A DNA stretch of 64,000 bases from Prochlorococcus sp. AG-686-J21 (lineage in GTDB: Bacteria > Cyanobacteriota > Cyanobacteriia > PCC-6307 > Cyanobiaceae): assembly GCA_003210285.1 (NCBI GenBank), contig QCVS01000004.1, positions 62,001 through 126,000 of the forward strand, in the 5' to 3' direction. How positions within the stretch are numbered: position 1 is the stretch's first letter; every line of letters begins with the position of its first letter. Made by a program: the position numbers and the translations under genes. Under the pieces are notes generated by a model that searched no databases, was not told the origin of the DNA, and worked only from the letters and a program-made list of their open reading frames with translations. This document shows, one piece after another, positions 8,620 to 18,934 of this stretch.

Positions 8620-10737
8620 TTAAAATTCATTAATTGCATTTAAAGCCATAGTAGCAATTGTCTTATCAGTAGCTTTAGGCAATTGAACATATTTGCCTTG
8701 TGCAGCTTCTGCTAGTTCTTTTCCAAAGCCACTAGCTATAAATTTTCTTTCTGTATCTATAATTAACAATTTAATTCCTAACCTTGGGTATTTAGCTGCA
8801 ATATCTAATACTTCTTGTTTCAAATTCACACTTTCATTTTCATTTTCGTTGACATCTGCTTGACCTAATGACGTACCTAAAGGGACATTTCCTCTCCCAT
8901 CAGTTATTCCAACAACAATGACCTGGCCTATATCTCCTGTGGAAAGAGCATTTTTTGCTACTTTTGCTGATTGAGTTAACCCATGAGCTAAAGGAGATCC
9001 ACCTCCACATGGCATAGTTTCTAACCTTCTTTTTGCTGCCGTAATAGATCTTGTTGGAGGCAAAAGGACCTCTGCTTGATTCCCTCTAAAAGGGATAAGA
9101 GCTACTTCATCTCTATTTTCATAAGCCTCCGTCAAAAGTCTTATTACAGCACCTTTAGCGCTTTGCATTCTATTAAGTGCCATAGATCCACTAGCATCAA
9201 CTAGAAAAATAACTAAAGCTCCTGCCTTTTTTTGAAGGAGCTTTGCCCTAAAGTCATTTTCTTCAATAATTATAGTTTTATTCGGATTCTTTAATCTTCT
9301 TGATTTCTGATAAGGAGCAGCTGCTCTTAAAGTTGCATCAACTGCAATTCTTTTTACTTTACCTCTTGGAATTAAAGGTCTGACATATCTCCCTCTGCTT
9401 TGGCTTAGAATTACTGATCTACTTCCACTATTTCCTGCTTTAGATTTTGCTGATGAAAAAAGCAATAAATCAGGATCTACCATGCATGATTCAGGATCAA
9501 GAATAAATTCTTCTGGGATATCAGGAGTAGAATCTTCTTCTCCATCAGAATTTTCTTGTTCTTCTTCTTGATTATCCTCATTTTCGTTAGATTCAGGCTC
9601 AGATTCTTCATTATTTGACTGTGGTGGGGGCGGACTCTGATCCTCAGGCGGTGGTGGTTGAATATCATCATCATCCTGAGGTGGAATTTGCGTCGCTCTC
9701 GGAAGAATTACTAACCTTACTGCAACCTTTAAATCATCAGAATTAACATTCTCATCACCTCGAAGGGCTGCATTTGCTTTAGCAACTTTTACTGCAAATA
9801 ATTCAGATCTATGTCCTTCGACACCACCGCGAAGGGCTTCATTTACTAAATAAGTTATTTGTTCTTTAGTAATTTTTACATCCTTTAACCATTGCCTAGC
9901 CAAAATTAACTGGGTTGATAAATTATCAGATTCTTCGGACCATTTTTCTGAAAACTTGATATTGTTTTCAGCATGAGCTAATACAGATTTTGTTATTTCT
10001 ACTCTTTGGTTATTATCTATCGATTGATCCGCAGAAAGAACAATTGCAAATCTATCTAATACATGATCTCTTAAAGCTCCTTCTTCAGGATTATAAGTTG
10101 CAATCAAAAGTGATCTGCAAGGATGAGAAAGACTTAATCCCTCTCTTTCAATATTATTTTGTTCTTTACCAGTAGCTTCAAGAATTAAATTTACAATCCC
10201 GTCATCCAATAAATTAATATCATCAACATACAAAACACCCCTATGAGCCTCTGCTAAAACTCCTGGCTGAAAAACTTGTTCACCTGTATTCAATGAAGCA
10301 GAAACATCTATAGATCCAACAAGTCTGTCTTCCGTAATCCCAATTGGGACTTGAATAAATGGAGCCTGTACAACCTTGCTTGGAATACTTTCAATTTGAT
10401 TAAGGTAATCAATCCCTATAGTTTTTGCTATTAATTGATTAATATTTTTATCCCATTCTTCAGGTTTATTTGGATCTAAATTTCTACTTATAGGTCTGAA
10501 AGAAATCTTATTATCAGTTAATTTCTCGAGTATTAATTCATTATCTATAACTTCTATCGGTGGGATTAAGGAATGCAAACCTCTTGCTAATACCGACTTA
10601 CCAGTACCCCTTCCACCTGCAATGATAACTCCTCCTAAGCTAGGATCCACAGCTGCTAAAAGTAAAGATAGCTTTAATAAGCTGTGTCCTGTAATTGCAG
10701 CCAATGGAAATGATCTAAACGAATCCTTCTTTTGCAT
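8620..10737 (-). CDS. chlD: Magnesium chelatase subunit D
   Basis: ChlD works with ChlI and ChlH to insert Mg2+ into protoporphyrin IX, the first committed step of chlorophyll synthesis. From the ATG at 10737 the product is 705 residues. It has an AAA+ domain with GGRGTGKS near residue 40, an acidic and proline-rich linker ([13 protein letters not shown], then many Glu/Asn), and a C-terminal von Willebrand A domain whose MIDAS motif is DASGS. A GTG at 10785 would add 16 residues. I prefer the ATG because AAAGGA lies 4 bases upstream of it. The intact Walker A is notable because ChlD AAA+ domains often lack ATPase activity. Confidence 0.95.
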   Translation of the reverse strand: MQKKDSFRSFPLAAITGHSLLKLSLLLAAVDPSLGGVIIAGGRGTGKSVLARGLHSLIPPIEVIDNELILEKLTDNKISFRPISRNLDPNKPEEWDKNINQLIAKTIGIDYLNQIESIPSKVVQAPFIQVPIGITEDRLVGSIDVSASLNTGEQVFQPGVLAEAHRGVLYVDDINLLDDGIVNLILEATGKEQNNIEREGLSLSHPCRSLLIATYNPEEGALRDHVLDRFAIVLSADQSIDNNQRVEITKSVLAHAENNIKFSEKWSEESDNLSTQLILARQWLKDVKITKEQITYLVNEALRGGVEGHRSELFAVKVAKANAALRGDENVNSDDLKVAVRLVILPRATQIPPQDDDDIQPPPPEDQSPPPPQSNNEESEPESNENEDNQEEEQENSDGEEDSTPDIPEEFILDPESCMVDPDLLLFSSAKSKAGNSGSRSVILSQSRGRYVRPLIPRGKVKRIAVDATLRAAAPYQKSRRLKNPNKTIIIEENDFRAKLLQKKAGALVIFLVDASGSMALNRMQSAKGAVIRLLTEAYENRDEVALIPFRGNQAEVLLPPTRSITAAKRRLETMPCGGGSPLAHGLTQSAKVAKNALSTGDIGQVIVVGITDGRGNVPLGTSLGQADVNENENESVNLKQEVLDIAAKYPRLGIKLLIIDTERKFIASGFGKELAEAAQGKYVQLPKATDKTIATMALNAINEF

Positions 10738-10833
10738 TAAATCCTTTATGTCTTCTTTTCCTTTTAACTTCTGTTCCAAAATCACTTTAAAAATCCCTGA
10801 TATAGAATTTATCCAATAACGTAGTTTTTTGTA

Positions 10834-11400
10834 GTGGAATTATCAAATCTTAATATCAAAAATGGACTATGTATATCTCTAGGAGCAAATATTGATAGTA
10901 ATTATGGTAGACCCATCGAATCATTAATAATTTGCAAACCAAAAGTAGAGAACCTAATCAAGAATTGGATAAATCAATCTAAATCTTTCGACAAAGAAAT
11001 AAAATCATCGAATATAATTTTTTGTTGGTCTTCAATATATGAAACAAGTCCTCATGGAGTTAAGGATGATCAACCAAATTATTTAAATACTCTTCTTTTG
11101 ATAAAAAGTAAGTTTTTTCCAAAGCTAACAACAAAAAATGCAAAACTTCTTCTAAAAGAATTGAAACATTTGGAAAGAAATTTCGGAAGAAAAAAGACTC
11201 CTAATAATTTGGAATGGCTATCTAGATGTTTAGATTTAGATATTTTATGGTGGGAAGATTTTAGTTTCAAAGATGAAGAATTAATATTACCTCACCCAAG
11301 ATTTATGAATCGTAATTTTGTAATATCTCCTTTATCTGAGGTCCTAAGCAGAACACAAAAAGTTAAAAAAATTGAAGAGCCAAGATGGCTTATTGATTAA
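10834..11400 (+). CDS. folK: 2-amino-4-hydroxy-6-hydroxymethyldihydropteridine pyrophosphokinase
   Basis: FolK transfers pyrophosphate from ATP to hydroxymethyldihydropterin in folate synthesis. The 188-residue product has the HPPK opening [13 protein letters not shown] (residues 14-26), a [10 protein letters not shown] segment, [10 protein letters not shown], and the [10 protein letters not shown]...[16 protein letters not shown] block with the metal-binding DLD. The start is GTG at 10834; no ATG lies upstream in frame near it. It diverges from chlD and is followed 45 bp later by a NUDIX gene. Confidence 0.93.
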   Translation: MELSNLNIKNGLCISLGANIDSNYGRPIESLIICKPKVENLIKNWINQSKSFDKEIKSSNIIFCWSSIYETSPHGVKDDQPNYLNTLLLIKSKFFPKLTTKNAKLLLKELKHLERNFGRKKTPNNLEWLSRCLDLDILWWEDFSFKDEELILPHPRFMNRNFVISPLSEVLSRTQKVKKIEEPRWLID

Positions 11401-11445
11401 TTTACAAAATTCTAAAATAATTGTTAGGGTATTTTTATTTAAATT

Positions 11446-12006
11446 ATGGAAGATAAAATTCACTTCAAAAAATCCATTTTTAAAGAAAAAATATCTGAGT
11501 TAAGAACAAAAAAATTTAGTTTTGAAATAAATAGAATTGAACTCCCTAATGGACATGAAGATGAATATGGGCAAATAATATTCCCAAACGCTGCATTAGC
11601 TGTCCCAATAACAAAAGAAAATAAAGTTATACTTCTTCGCCAATATAGATTTGCTGTATCAAGATATTTACTTGAGTTTCCAGCAGGTACTTTAGAAATA
11701 GGAGAGACTCCTATAACCTCAATTAAAAGAGAAATTCAGGAAGAGTCTGGATATAAAGCAGAAAAGTGGGATGAACTAGGTGCTCTCGTTAATGCTCCTG
11801 GATATTCAGATGAGATAATTCATTTATTTCTTGCGCGCGATTTAAGCAAATTAAAAAATAAGGTAAAAGGAGATTTAGATGAAGATATCGAAGTTTTACT
11901 TATGGAACCTAAAAATTTAGATAATTTAATTTCTAGTGGTAATGAAATTCTGGATGCCAAAACAGTCACAGCTTGGTTTAGAGCAAAGCAATTTTTGAAA
12001 ATTTAA
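11446..12006 (+). CDS. NUDIX hydrolase, ADP-ribose pyrophosphatase type
   Basis: The 186-residue protein carries a complete Nudix box, G-x5-E-x7-REUxEExGU, at residues 81-103 (starting GTLEIGE, ending REIQEESGY). VILLRQYRFAVSRYLLEFPAG just before it is typical of ADP-ribose pyrophosphatases, which clear reactive ADP-ribose. Its stop codon overlaps the photolyase ATG by one base (TAATG), so the two genes are probably translated together. Substrate is inferred from the family. Confidence 0.88.
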   Translation: MEDKIHFKKSIFKEKISELRTKKFSFEINRIELPNGHEDEYGQIIFPNAALAVPITKENKVILLRQYRFAVSRYLLEFPAGTLEIGETPITSIKREIQEESGYKAEKWDELGALVNAPGYSDEIIHLFLARDLSKLKNKVKGDLDEDIEVLLMEPKNLDNLISSGNEILDAKTVTAWFRAKQFLKI

Positions 12007-13442
12007 TGAATAACCCTAGAATACTTTTTTGGCATAGAAAAGATCTACGAATCAATGATAATAATGCTTTGAAAAAAGCATTTTCTTTATCAAATGCTAT
12101 TACTTCAACTTATATTTTAGATCAAAATTATTCTTACGACTTCAATGCGAAATCTAGGGCATGGTTTCTTGGTAATTCACTACAAGAGCTAAGTAAAAAT
12201 TGGAAAAATCTTGGAAGTCGATTGATTATAGATGAGGGGAATCCCTTAATTCTCATACCTAAATTAGCAAAATTAATTGATGCTAAGTTTGTTGTTTGGA
12301 ATAAAGCGATAGAACCTTATGAAATTAATCGGGATTTAGAAATAGAAAATAGTTTAAAAAATTTTAATATTGAATCTATAGAATTATGGGATCACTTATT
12401 AATAGAGCCTTCTCAAATTTTCACTGGAAGTAATAAACCATATTCTGTTTATGGTCCATTTTACAAGAACTTAAAGTCGAAAATCAATTTATTAAATTCG
12501 AAAAAAAGTTTAAATAATATTGGTAATTTAAAAGATTTAGAGATAGGGGTTAAAGAAAAAAAGAAAATTGATACATCAAGTTTAATATTAGATCGATTTC
12601 AAAAAAATATAAATTTTGCTGGAGTTGAATTATGTCCTTGCAAACCAGGAGAGTTTGCTGCAGAAAAATTATTAGATCAATTTATTTGCCAAGATAAAAT
12701 TGGATCTTACGACTCTTCAAGGGACTTTCCATCTCAAAATGGAACATCTTTCCTTAGCGCTTCATTGAGATTTGGGACTATAAGTATACGAAAAGTCTGG
12801 GATGCAACATTATTTCCTGAATTAATAAATATAAATAAACACAATCAAATATCAATAGAAACTTGGCAGAAAGAATTAGTTTGGAGAGAATTCTATCAAC
12901 ATTGCTTATTCAATTTTCCAGAATTAGAGAAAGGACCTTATAGAAAAAAATGGGACCTTTTCCCTTGGCAAAATAATCATGAATGGTTTACACGATGGAG
13001 CGATGGACAGACTGGAGTTCCTATTATTGATGCAGCAATGAGGCAACTTAATAGTTCTGGTTGGATGCATAATAGGTGTCGAATGATAGTGGCTTCATTT
13101 CTCGTAAAAGATCTTATTTGCAATTGGCAAATGGGTGAAGAAAAATTTATGAAGGTATTAGTTGATGGTGACTTAGCCGCAAATAATGGAGGCTGGCAGT
13201 GGAGTGCAAGTAGTGGTATGGACCCAAAACCATTAAGAATTTTTAATCCTTATACTCAAACAAAAAAATTTGATCCTATTTGCAAATATATTAAATTCTG
13301 GATTCCTGAATTATCTAAGGTTTCTAATGCAGATATCCTTAATGGTGAGATATCAGATTTGGAAAAAAATAATTATTCAAGGGCTTTAGTTAATCACAAT
13401 ATTCAGCAAAGACTATTTAAGGATCTTTACGCACAAATCTGA
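12006..13442 (+). CDS. phrB: Deoxyribodipyrimidine photolyase
   Basis: This enzyme repairs UV cyclobutane dimers with light, using FADH- and an antenna cofactor. The 478-residue product has the N-terminal alpha/beta antenna domain (FWHRKDLRINDNNAL, residues 8-22). The C-terminal FAD domain has FLSASLRFGTISIR, WQKELVWREFYQH, PIIDAAMRQLNSSGWMHNRCRM and GMDPKPLRIFNP. The pattern is that of class I CPD photolyases rather than plant-type cryptochromes. It fits a high-light surface organism. Its last 16 bp overlap the end of the convergent aminotransferase gene. Confidence 0.94.
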   Translation: MNNPRILFWHRKDLRINDNNALKKAFSLSNAITSTYILDQNYSYDFNAKSRAWFLGNSLQELSKNWKNLGSRLIIDEGNPLILIPKLAKLIDAKFVVWNKAIEPYEINRDLEIENSLKNFNIESIELWDHLLIEPSQIFTGSNKPYSVYGPFYKNLKSKINLLNSKKSLNNIGNLKDLEIGVKEKKKIDTSSLILDRFQKNINFAGVELCPCKPGEFAAEKLLDQFICQDKIGSYDSSRDFPSQNGTSFLSASLRFGTISIRKVWDATLFPELININKHNQISIETWQKELVWREFYQHCLFNFPELEKGPYRKKWDLFPWQNNHEWFTRWSDGQTGVPIIDAAMRQLNSSGWMHNRCRMIVASFLVKDLICNWQMGEEKFMKVLVDGDLAANNGGWQWSASSGMDPKPLRIFNPYTQTKKFDPICKYIKFWIPELSKVSNADILNGEISDLEKNNYSRALVNHNIQQRLFKDLYAQI

Positions 13443-14632
13443 AGTTCTTTAATACAATTTTTTAAAATAATATTTAAATTTTCAGATACATAAACTTGTT
13501 CTTCGTAAGAAATTTCTGGATACATTGGGAGACTAAGTACTTCAGTACAAACTTTTTCTGTATTAATAAGTTTTTCTCTAGAAAAATTTTTATTTTTGTA
13601 GGCTATTTGAGCATGAATTGGTATTGGATAATAAATAATAGAGTTGATTCCTTTTTCGGAAAGTCTTAGTTTCAATAAATTTCTTAAAGAATTATTTTTG
13701 TTGAAATCAGTTTCAAATAATTCTGAATAATCTTTATTTATATCGTAATTATAATTTTTTAATTTGATCACAAATTGATTCCAAGAATGAGAAACATGGT
13801 CAAAATCAATCTTGGGTAAATGAATAAAACTATTTTTTTCTAATAAATCAAGATAATTGTTAGCTATTTTTTTACGATTACTAATCCATTTTGATATGAA
13901 TTTTATTTTGATATTTAAAACCGCTGCTTGTAGAGTATCTAGCCTACTATTATAACCTATTTGAGTATGGTGGTACCTTTTAGGACTTCCATGAACGGCC
14001 AACTCTCTGACCTTTTTTGCAATATTTTGATCTGAAGTTGTAACTGCCCCTCCATCTCCAGAAGCGCCTAAATTCTTAGTTGGGAAAAAGCTAAAGCATC
14101 CTATATCTCCAATACTTCCTACTTTAGAATTTCCCCACATTGTACAAGTTGCCTGCGCGCAATCCTCAATTATTTTTAGATCATATTTTTTAGCTAATGC
14201 TTTTATTGACTCCATATTTACAGCATTACCAAATAAATGGACTGGCATAATTGCTTTGGTATTAGAGTTAATTTCTCGTTCAATTAAATCAATATTAATT
14301 AAATAATCATTTGGATTAATATCAACCAAAACTGGAGTAGCTCCTACTGCACTTATAGCTTCCGCAGTTGCGAAAAAGCTGAAAGAAGAAGTAATCACTT
14401 CATCTCCTTCTCCAATATCTAAAGCGCGTAAAGCAAGTATTAACGCATCAGTTCCACTATTACAGCCAACAGCATGATTTACCCCAATAAAAGATGCAAA
14501 ATTCTCTTCAAATTCAGCAATCTCTTTCCCTCCTATATATTGTCCACCTTGAAGAACTTTCATAACCGCCTTCTCAATTTCAGAGCCGATTTCTTGGTAC
14601 TGTCGTTCTAATGTAAATGGAGGTATTTGCAT
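13427..14632 (-). CDS. DegT/DnrJ/EryC1/StrS-family PLP aminotransferase
   Basis: The 401-residue protein is a sugar aminotransferase of the DegT family, which makes amino-sugars for surface polysaccharides. Markers are GCNSGTDALILALRAL (57-72), IIEDCAQA with D157 binding the PLP ring nitrogen, and FFPTKNLGASGDGGA with the Schiff-base lysine K186. YNSRLDTLQAAVL follows as in the family. No other sugar-nucleotide gene is adjacent, so the substrate cannot be inferred. Its 3' end overlaps phrB by 16 bp. Confidence 0.9.
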   Translation of the reverse strand: MQIPPFTLERQYQEIGSEIEKAVMKVLQGGQYIGGKEIAEFEENFASFIGVNHAVGCNSGTDALILALRALDIGEGDEVITSSFSFFATAEAISAVGATPVLVDINPNDYLINIDLIEREINSNTKAIMPVHLFGNAVNMESIKALAKKYDLKIIEDCAQATCTMWGNSKVGSIGDIGCFSFFPTKNLGASGDGGAVTTSDQNIAKKVRELAVHGSPKRYHHTQIGYNSRLDTLQAAVLNIKIKFISKWISNRKKIANNYLDLLEKNSFIHLPKIDFDHVSHSWNQFVIKLKNYNYDINKDYSELFETDFNKNNSLRNLLKLRLSEKGINSIIYYPIPIHAQIAYKNKNFSREKLINTEKVCTEVLSLPMYPEISYEEQVYVSENLNIILKNCIKELQICA

Positions 14633-14685
14633 ATTATTTATATTAGCTTTAAACGTTTTTCACTGGGATAAATATTATATTTAAT

Positions 14686-15279
14686 TCATTTAAACCAATC
14701 AGGCTCTTTACCTAAAGTCCATTTTATATTACATCCAAGCGATGGTTTTTGAGGATTAGGATAATCACTATTTTTATTTAAGTCTTTAACAGCGGCACGT
14801 AAATCTTCACCAGTGATAGAAATATCGTTACTAGGTCTACTACTATCAAGTTGTCCATGATAAAAAAGGGAAAATTGTCTATTGCCAACATTTGAGAAAA
14901 GATAAAAATCAGGGGTGCATGCAGCCTTTAACTCTTTGGCAAAAACTTGACTTTCATCATAAAGATAAGGAAAACTCCAACCTTGTAATTGAGCTTGGTT
15001 TCTTAAACAATCTGGAGAATCTGAAGGATGAGTAACAATATTATTGCTTGAAACTGCGATAGTTTGAACTTTATCCTCAATATCACTACTTAAAACTGAA
15101 ATATGATTTTCGATATATTTCACAAAAGGGCAATGGGCACAAATAAACATTAAAAGTAAATGCCTATTATCTAGTTTGGATAAATTATAGTTTTCTTGAT
15201 TAGATGAATTGGTATTAATCATTTTGAAAGAAGGTAATTGAGTCCCTAGTTCCAAAAACATTGAATTTGTTTTAACCAT
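14686..15279 (-). CDS. Thioredoxin-fold protein, AhpC/TSA (peroxiredoxin-like) family
   Basis: From the ATG at 15279 the product is 197 residues. It begins MVKTNSMFLELGTQLPSF, has LLLMFICAHCPFV with a CxxC pair (C47, C50), and later QGWSFPYLYDESQ and AACTPDFYLF with a further cysteine. This matches the thioredoxin-like proteins related to AhpC/TSA and ResA found across cyanobacteria. A longer frame reaches 15360, but its extra 27 residues look unlike the family and overlap the likely fabI promoter. The redox partner is unknown. Confidence 0.8.
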   Translation of the reverse strand: MVKTNSMFLELGTQLPSFKMINTNSSNQENYNLSKLDNRHLLLMFICAHCPFVKYIENHISVLSSDIEDKVQTIAVSSNNIVTHPSDSPDCLRNQAQLQGWSFPYLYDESQVFAKELKAACTPDFYLFSNVGNRQFSLFYHGQLDSSRPSNDISITGEDLRAAVKDLNKNSDYPNPQKPSLGCNIKWTLGKEPDWFK

Positions 15280-15380
15280 GCTTAAAAAATATTCTCTATA
15301 GTTGAAATTTATTGTATATTTTGCAGTAATTCGCAAAGAAGTATACTTTTTGTAGGACAATTATATAAATAAGAAATCAA

Positions 15381-16163
15381 ATGCTTCTAAATTTAACTGG
15401 CAAAAAAATTCTAGTTACTGGAATTGCCAACAATCGTTCAATAGCATGGGGAATAGCTCAACAACTTTCAAAAGCTGGCGCTGAACTCGGAATTACTTAT
15501 TTACCTGATGAAAAAGGAAGATTTGAATCAAAAGTTAGAGAATTAACCAAAGATTTAGAGCCATCATTATTCCTCCCACTTGATGTTCAAAATCCTTCTC
15601 AAATTGAAGAAATTTTTGAAAATATTAAAAACAATTGGGGACAAATTGATGGGTTAGTTCATTGTCTTGCATTCGCAGGTCGTGACGAATTAATCGGAGA
15701 TTATAGTGCGACTTCCTCCGAAGGTTTTGATAGAGCTTTAAACATTAGTGCTTATTCTTTAGCACCTCTGTGTAAGGCAGCAAAACCACTTTTCAGTGAA
15801 GGTGCTGGGGTAGTTTCTTTAACTTATTTAGGATCTGAGAGAGCTATACCTAACTACAATGTCATGGGTGTAGCAAAGGCAGCTTTGGAAGCTTCAGTAA
15901 GATACCTTTCTGCAGAACTGGGCCCAGAAAAGCAAGTAAGAGTAAATGCAATAAGTGCTGGTCCAATTAGAACACTTGCGAGTTCTGCAATAGGTGGCAT
16001 TTTGGATATGATCCATAATGTTGAAGAAAAAGCTCCCCTACGAAGAACAGTTACTCAAACAGAAGTAGGGAATACAGCTGCTTTTCTTTTAAGTGATCTT
16101 TCAAGTGGCATATCAGGCCAAACTATTTATGTTGATGCAGGTTATTGCATTAATGGAATGTAA
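15381..16163 (+). CDS. fabI: Enoyl-[acyl-carrier-protein] reductase (NADH)
   Basis: FabI performs the last reduction of each fatty-acid elongation cycle. The 260-residue protein has the FabI-specific nucleotide motif GIANNRSIAWG (14-24) and the catalytic triad Y149, Y159 and K166 (LTYLGSE, then YNVMGVAK). RVNAISAGPIRTLA and the C-terminal GQTIYVDAGYCI are also typical. It is followed 21 bp later by hisB on the same strand. Confidence 0.96.
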   Translation: MLLNLTGKKILVTGIANNRSIAWGIAQQLSKAGAELGITYLPDEKGRFESKVRELTKDLEPSLFLPLDVQNPSQIEEIFENIKNNWGQIDGLVHCLAFAGRDELIGDYSATSSEGFDRALNISAYSLAPLCKAAKPLFSEGAGVVSLTYLGSERAIPNYNVMGVAKAALEASVRYLSAELGPEKQVRVNAISAGPIRTLASSAIGGILDMIHNVEEKAPLRRTVTQTEVGNTAAFLLSDLSSGISGQTIYVDAGYCINGM

Positions 16164-16184
16164 ATTAAAATTCAAACAAATAAA

Positions 16185-16790
16185 ATGTCATCCTCAAGAC
16201 AAGCTGAAATTAAAAGGAAAACAAACGAAACAGACATTAGTATTTTTCTTAATATAGATGGCAATGGAATTTCTGAAATTGATACTGGTATACCTTTTTT
16301 AGATCATATGTTGCATCAAATATCTAGTCATGGATTATTTGATTTAAAAATAAAAGCTATTGGAGATACACATATTGATGACCATCATACAAATGAAGAT
16401 GTAGGCATTGCTCTTGGGAAAGCCTTTACTAAAGCTCTAGGAGAAAGAAAAGGAATAAACAGATTTGGACATTTTTTTGCACCATTAGATGAGGCTTTAG
16501 TTCAAGTAACATTAGATTGTTCAGGTAGGCCTCATTTGTCCTACGATCTCAAATTAAAAGCACCAAGAATTGGGAATTATGATACTGAATTAGTAAGAGA
16601 ATTTTTTATTGCTTTCGTAAATAATAGTGGAATCACTCTTCATATCAATCAAATACAAGGCACAAATTCTCATCATATAGTTGAGGCATGTTTTAAAGCC
16701 TTTTCAAGAGCAATGAGAATGGCTTCTGAAATAGATATCAGGAGATCTGGAACTATCCCAAGTAGTAAAGGAATGTTAGAAAGTGATTAG
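16185..16790 (+). CDS. hisB: Imidazoleglycerol-phosphate dehydratase
   Basis: HisB dehydrates imidazoleglycerol phosphate in histidine synthesis. The 201-residue product is the monofunctional form, without the phosphatase domain of enterobacteria. Metal-binding motifs are [10 protein letters not shown] near 43, [14 protein letters not shown] near 65, and [16 protein letters not shown] near 165. It follows fabI by 21 bp, probably as a two-gene unit without a functional link. Confidence 0.96.
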   Translation: MSSSRQAEIKRKTNETDISIFLNIDGNGISEIDTGIPFLDHMLHQISSHGLFDLKIKAIGDTHIDDHHTNEDVGIALGKAFTKALGERKGINRFGHFFAPLDEALVQVTLDCSGRPHLSYDLKLKAPRIGNYDTELVREFFIAFVNNSGITLHINQIQGTNSHHIVEACFKAFSRAMRMASEIDIRRSGTIPSSKGMLESD

Positions 16791-16869
16791 ATAGTTAAAT
16801 TCAGTATTTTTTGAATTAGCCACAATTTCATTTATTTTTGGCGAAAATAAACGAAGTTAAAATTTTAAA

Positions 16870-18357
16870 GTGACTTATATTCAAGAAAAACAAATTAATA
16901 ATAATCAAGCTTTTAACAAAGAAGATTGGGCTAGTGCATACAAAAATGTTGAAAAAGAATTAACAAATGAACCCCTAAATGCAACAAAAGGGGTGAATAT
17001 TGATGAATTAAATGGAACTTTATTCAGAAACGGTCCAGGTATATTAGAAAGAGGAGGCCAATGGGTTCATCATCCCTTTGACGGTGATGGGATGATTACA
17101 GCAATTAGATTCGATAAGGGAAAACCATCATTAACAAATAAGTTTGTACAAACAAAAGGCTTTTTAGAAGAAAAAAAGGTTAACAAATTTATTTATAGGG
17201 GAGTTTTTGGCACCCAAAAAAGTGGAGGAATTTTAAATAATGCTCTAGATTTAAAATTTAAAAATATTGCTAATACACACGTTGTAAAACTTGGTAATGA
17301 AGTGCTTGCATTATGGGAAGCAGCTGGTCCACATGCCTTAGATCCTAACAATCTTGATACCATTGGACTAACAACTTTAGGTGGGGTTTTAAAGAGCAAC
17401 GAAGCATTTAGTGCTCATCCAAAAGCTGATTTAAATTCAAATGCGTCATCTGAACTTTTGGTAACTTTTGGAGTACAAACCGGGCCAAAAAGTACTATTA
17501 GATTAATGGAATTCTCAAACGCGGGTGAAAATTCTGGTGAATTGATAATAGACAGGAAAGATACATTTAATGGATTTGCATTTCTTCATGATTTTGCAAT
17601 TACAACCAATTGGGCAATATTTTTACAGAACGCTATCGACTTTAATCCTTTGCCATTTGTATTGGGCCAAAAAGGAGCCGCTCAATGCTTAAAATCAAAC
17701 CCTAATAAAAAAGCTAAATTTTTTATAATCCCAAGAGAGAGTGGTTTATTTAAGGGTCAACCACCAATAACTATAGAAGCACCAGATGGATTTGTTTTTC
17801 ATCATGTTAATGCATATGAAAAAGATTCAAACATAATTTTGGATAGTATTTTTTATGATGATTTTCCTTCTGTTGGTCCAGACGAAAATTTTAGGGATAT
17901 TGACTTTGATAAGTATCCAGAGGGTAATTTAAAAAGATCTATTATCGACTTAAAGGGGAAAACTTCTAAGCTTGAAACTTTAAGTTCGCAATGTTGCGAA
18001 TTCGCTACAGTAAATCCTAAGTTCTTAGGATTAAAAGCATCTTACTCTTGGATGGCTTGTACAGATAAGAAAATAGGAAATGCTCCTTTACAAGCTATAA
18101 AAAAAATAAATCTGACAACAAAAGAGGAAATTTCTTGGTCGGCCGCACCTAGCGGATTTGTTAGTGAACCAATAATGGTTCCATCTCAATCATCAAACAA
18201 AGAAGATGCTGGTTACTTATTTATTCTGATATGGAATGGAAGTAGAAGAGGAAGCGATCTAGTGATACTAGATGCTAAAGACTTAAAAGAATTAGCTATT
18301 TATGAGCTCCCAATATCTATTCCACATGGTTTACATGGATCTTGGGTTAATAATTAA
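16870..18357 (+). CDS. Carotenoid cleavage oxygenase (RPE65/apocarotenoid oxygenase family)
   Basis: The 495-residue protein belongs to the Fe(II) carotenoid oxygenases, which cut carotenoids or apocarotenoids, sometimes to retinal. The iron-binding histidines are visible in sequence order in AFSAHPKAD, FAFLHDFAIT, FVFHHVNAYE and IPHGLHGSW near the C-terminus. LFRNGPGILERGGQWVHHPFDGDGM near the N-terminus is also a family block. The start is GTG at 16870. Whether it acts on apocarotenals (Synechocystis Diox1 type) or longer carotenoids cannot be told from sequence alone. Confidence 0.9.
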   Translation: MTYIQEKQINNNQAFNKEDWASAYKNVEKELTNEPLNATKGVNIDELNGTLFRNGPGILERGGQWVHHPFDGDGMITAIRFDKGKPSLTNKFVQTKGFLEEKKVNKFIYRGVFGTQKSGGILNNALDLKFKNIANTHVVKLGNEVLALWEAAGPHALDPNNLDTIGLTTLGGVLKSNEAFSAHPKADLNSNASSELLVTFGVQTGPKSTIRLMEFSNAGENSGELIIDRKDTFNGFAFLHDFAITTNWAIFLQNAIDFNPLPFVLGQKGAAQCLKSNPNKKAKFFIIPRESGLFKGQPPITIEAPDGFVFHHVNAYEKDSNIILDSIFYDDFPSVGPDENFRDIDFDKYPEGNLKRSIIDLKGKTSKLETLSSQCCEFATVNPKFLGLKASYSWMACTDKKIGNAPLQAIKKINLTTKEEISWSAAPSGFVSEPIMVPSQSSNKEDAGYLFILIWNGSRRGSDLVILDAKDLKELAIYELPISIPHGLHGSWVNN

Positions 18358-18933
18358 TCAGGCAAATATTTTTAGCAATTGAGGTATGATTTTTTTTACT
18401 GCTTTCCCACGATGACTACATGTATCTTTTAATTTATTATTCATTTCAGCGAATGTTAATTTACTTGATAACTCCTCAAAAATAGGATCATAACCAAAAC
18501 CACTATTTCCTCTAGGGCTTAGAATAATATTTCCAAAACATTTAGCCTCTGATTCTAATATCACATCCCCCGTTGGAGAACAAACACAAACATTTGCAAT
18601 AAAGAAAGCACCTCTATTTTCTTCTCCATCAAGTTCATGTAAAACTCTTTCTATTCTTTTTTGATCATTTTCTGCATATCTTGATGAATAAATTCCTGGC
18701 TTACCATCCAAAGCATCAATACATATTCCCGAATCATCTGCAATGGCAAAGTTTTTTGTTTTTTTAGAAACTTCTCTTGCCTTTTTGATTGCATTCTCCC
18801 TAAATGTAATCCCATTTTCTTCAACTTCTATTAATTCTGGTTGAAGCAGTAATTGGCAATTTATACTCAAAAGTAATTTTTTATATTCTTCAATTTTACC
18901 TTGGTTTTTACTTGCTAAATATAGTTTTTTCAT
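18358..18933 (-). CDS. rdgB: Non-canonical purine NTP pyrophosphatase (RdgB/HAM1)
   Basis: This enzyme hydrolyses ITP, dITP and XTP to keep deaminated purines out of nucleic acids. The 191-residue product has all family blocks: LASKNQGKIEEYKKLL at 5-20, ADDSGICIDALDGKPGIYSSRYA near 66-88, FGYDPIFE near 146, and CSHRGKAVKK near 170. It follows the phosphohexomutase gene with one base between them. It ends 1 bp from the convergent carotenoid oxygenase. Confidence 0.95.
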   Translation of the reverse strand: MKKLYLASKNQGKIEEYKKLLLSINCQLLLQPELIEVEENGITFRENAIKKAREVSKKTKNFAIADDSGICIDALDGKPGIYSSRYAENDQKRIERVLHELDGEENRGAFFIANVCVCSPTGDVILESEAKCFGNIILSPRGNSGFGYDPIFEELSSKLTFAEMNNKLKDTCSHRGKAVKKIIPQLLKIFA

Positions 18934-18934
18934 T

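Noticed and set aside
16791-16869. Riboswitches before folK, glyA, cobS or the carotenoid oxygenase
   Set aside because: The gaps are short (under about 140 bp), A+T rich, and show none of the conserved THF, glycine or cobalamin motif bases I could recognise.
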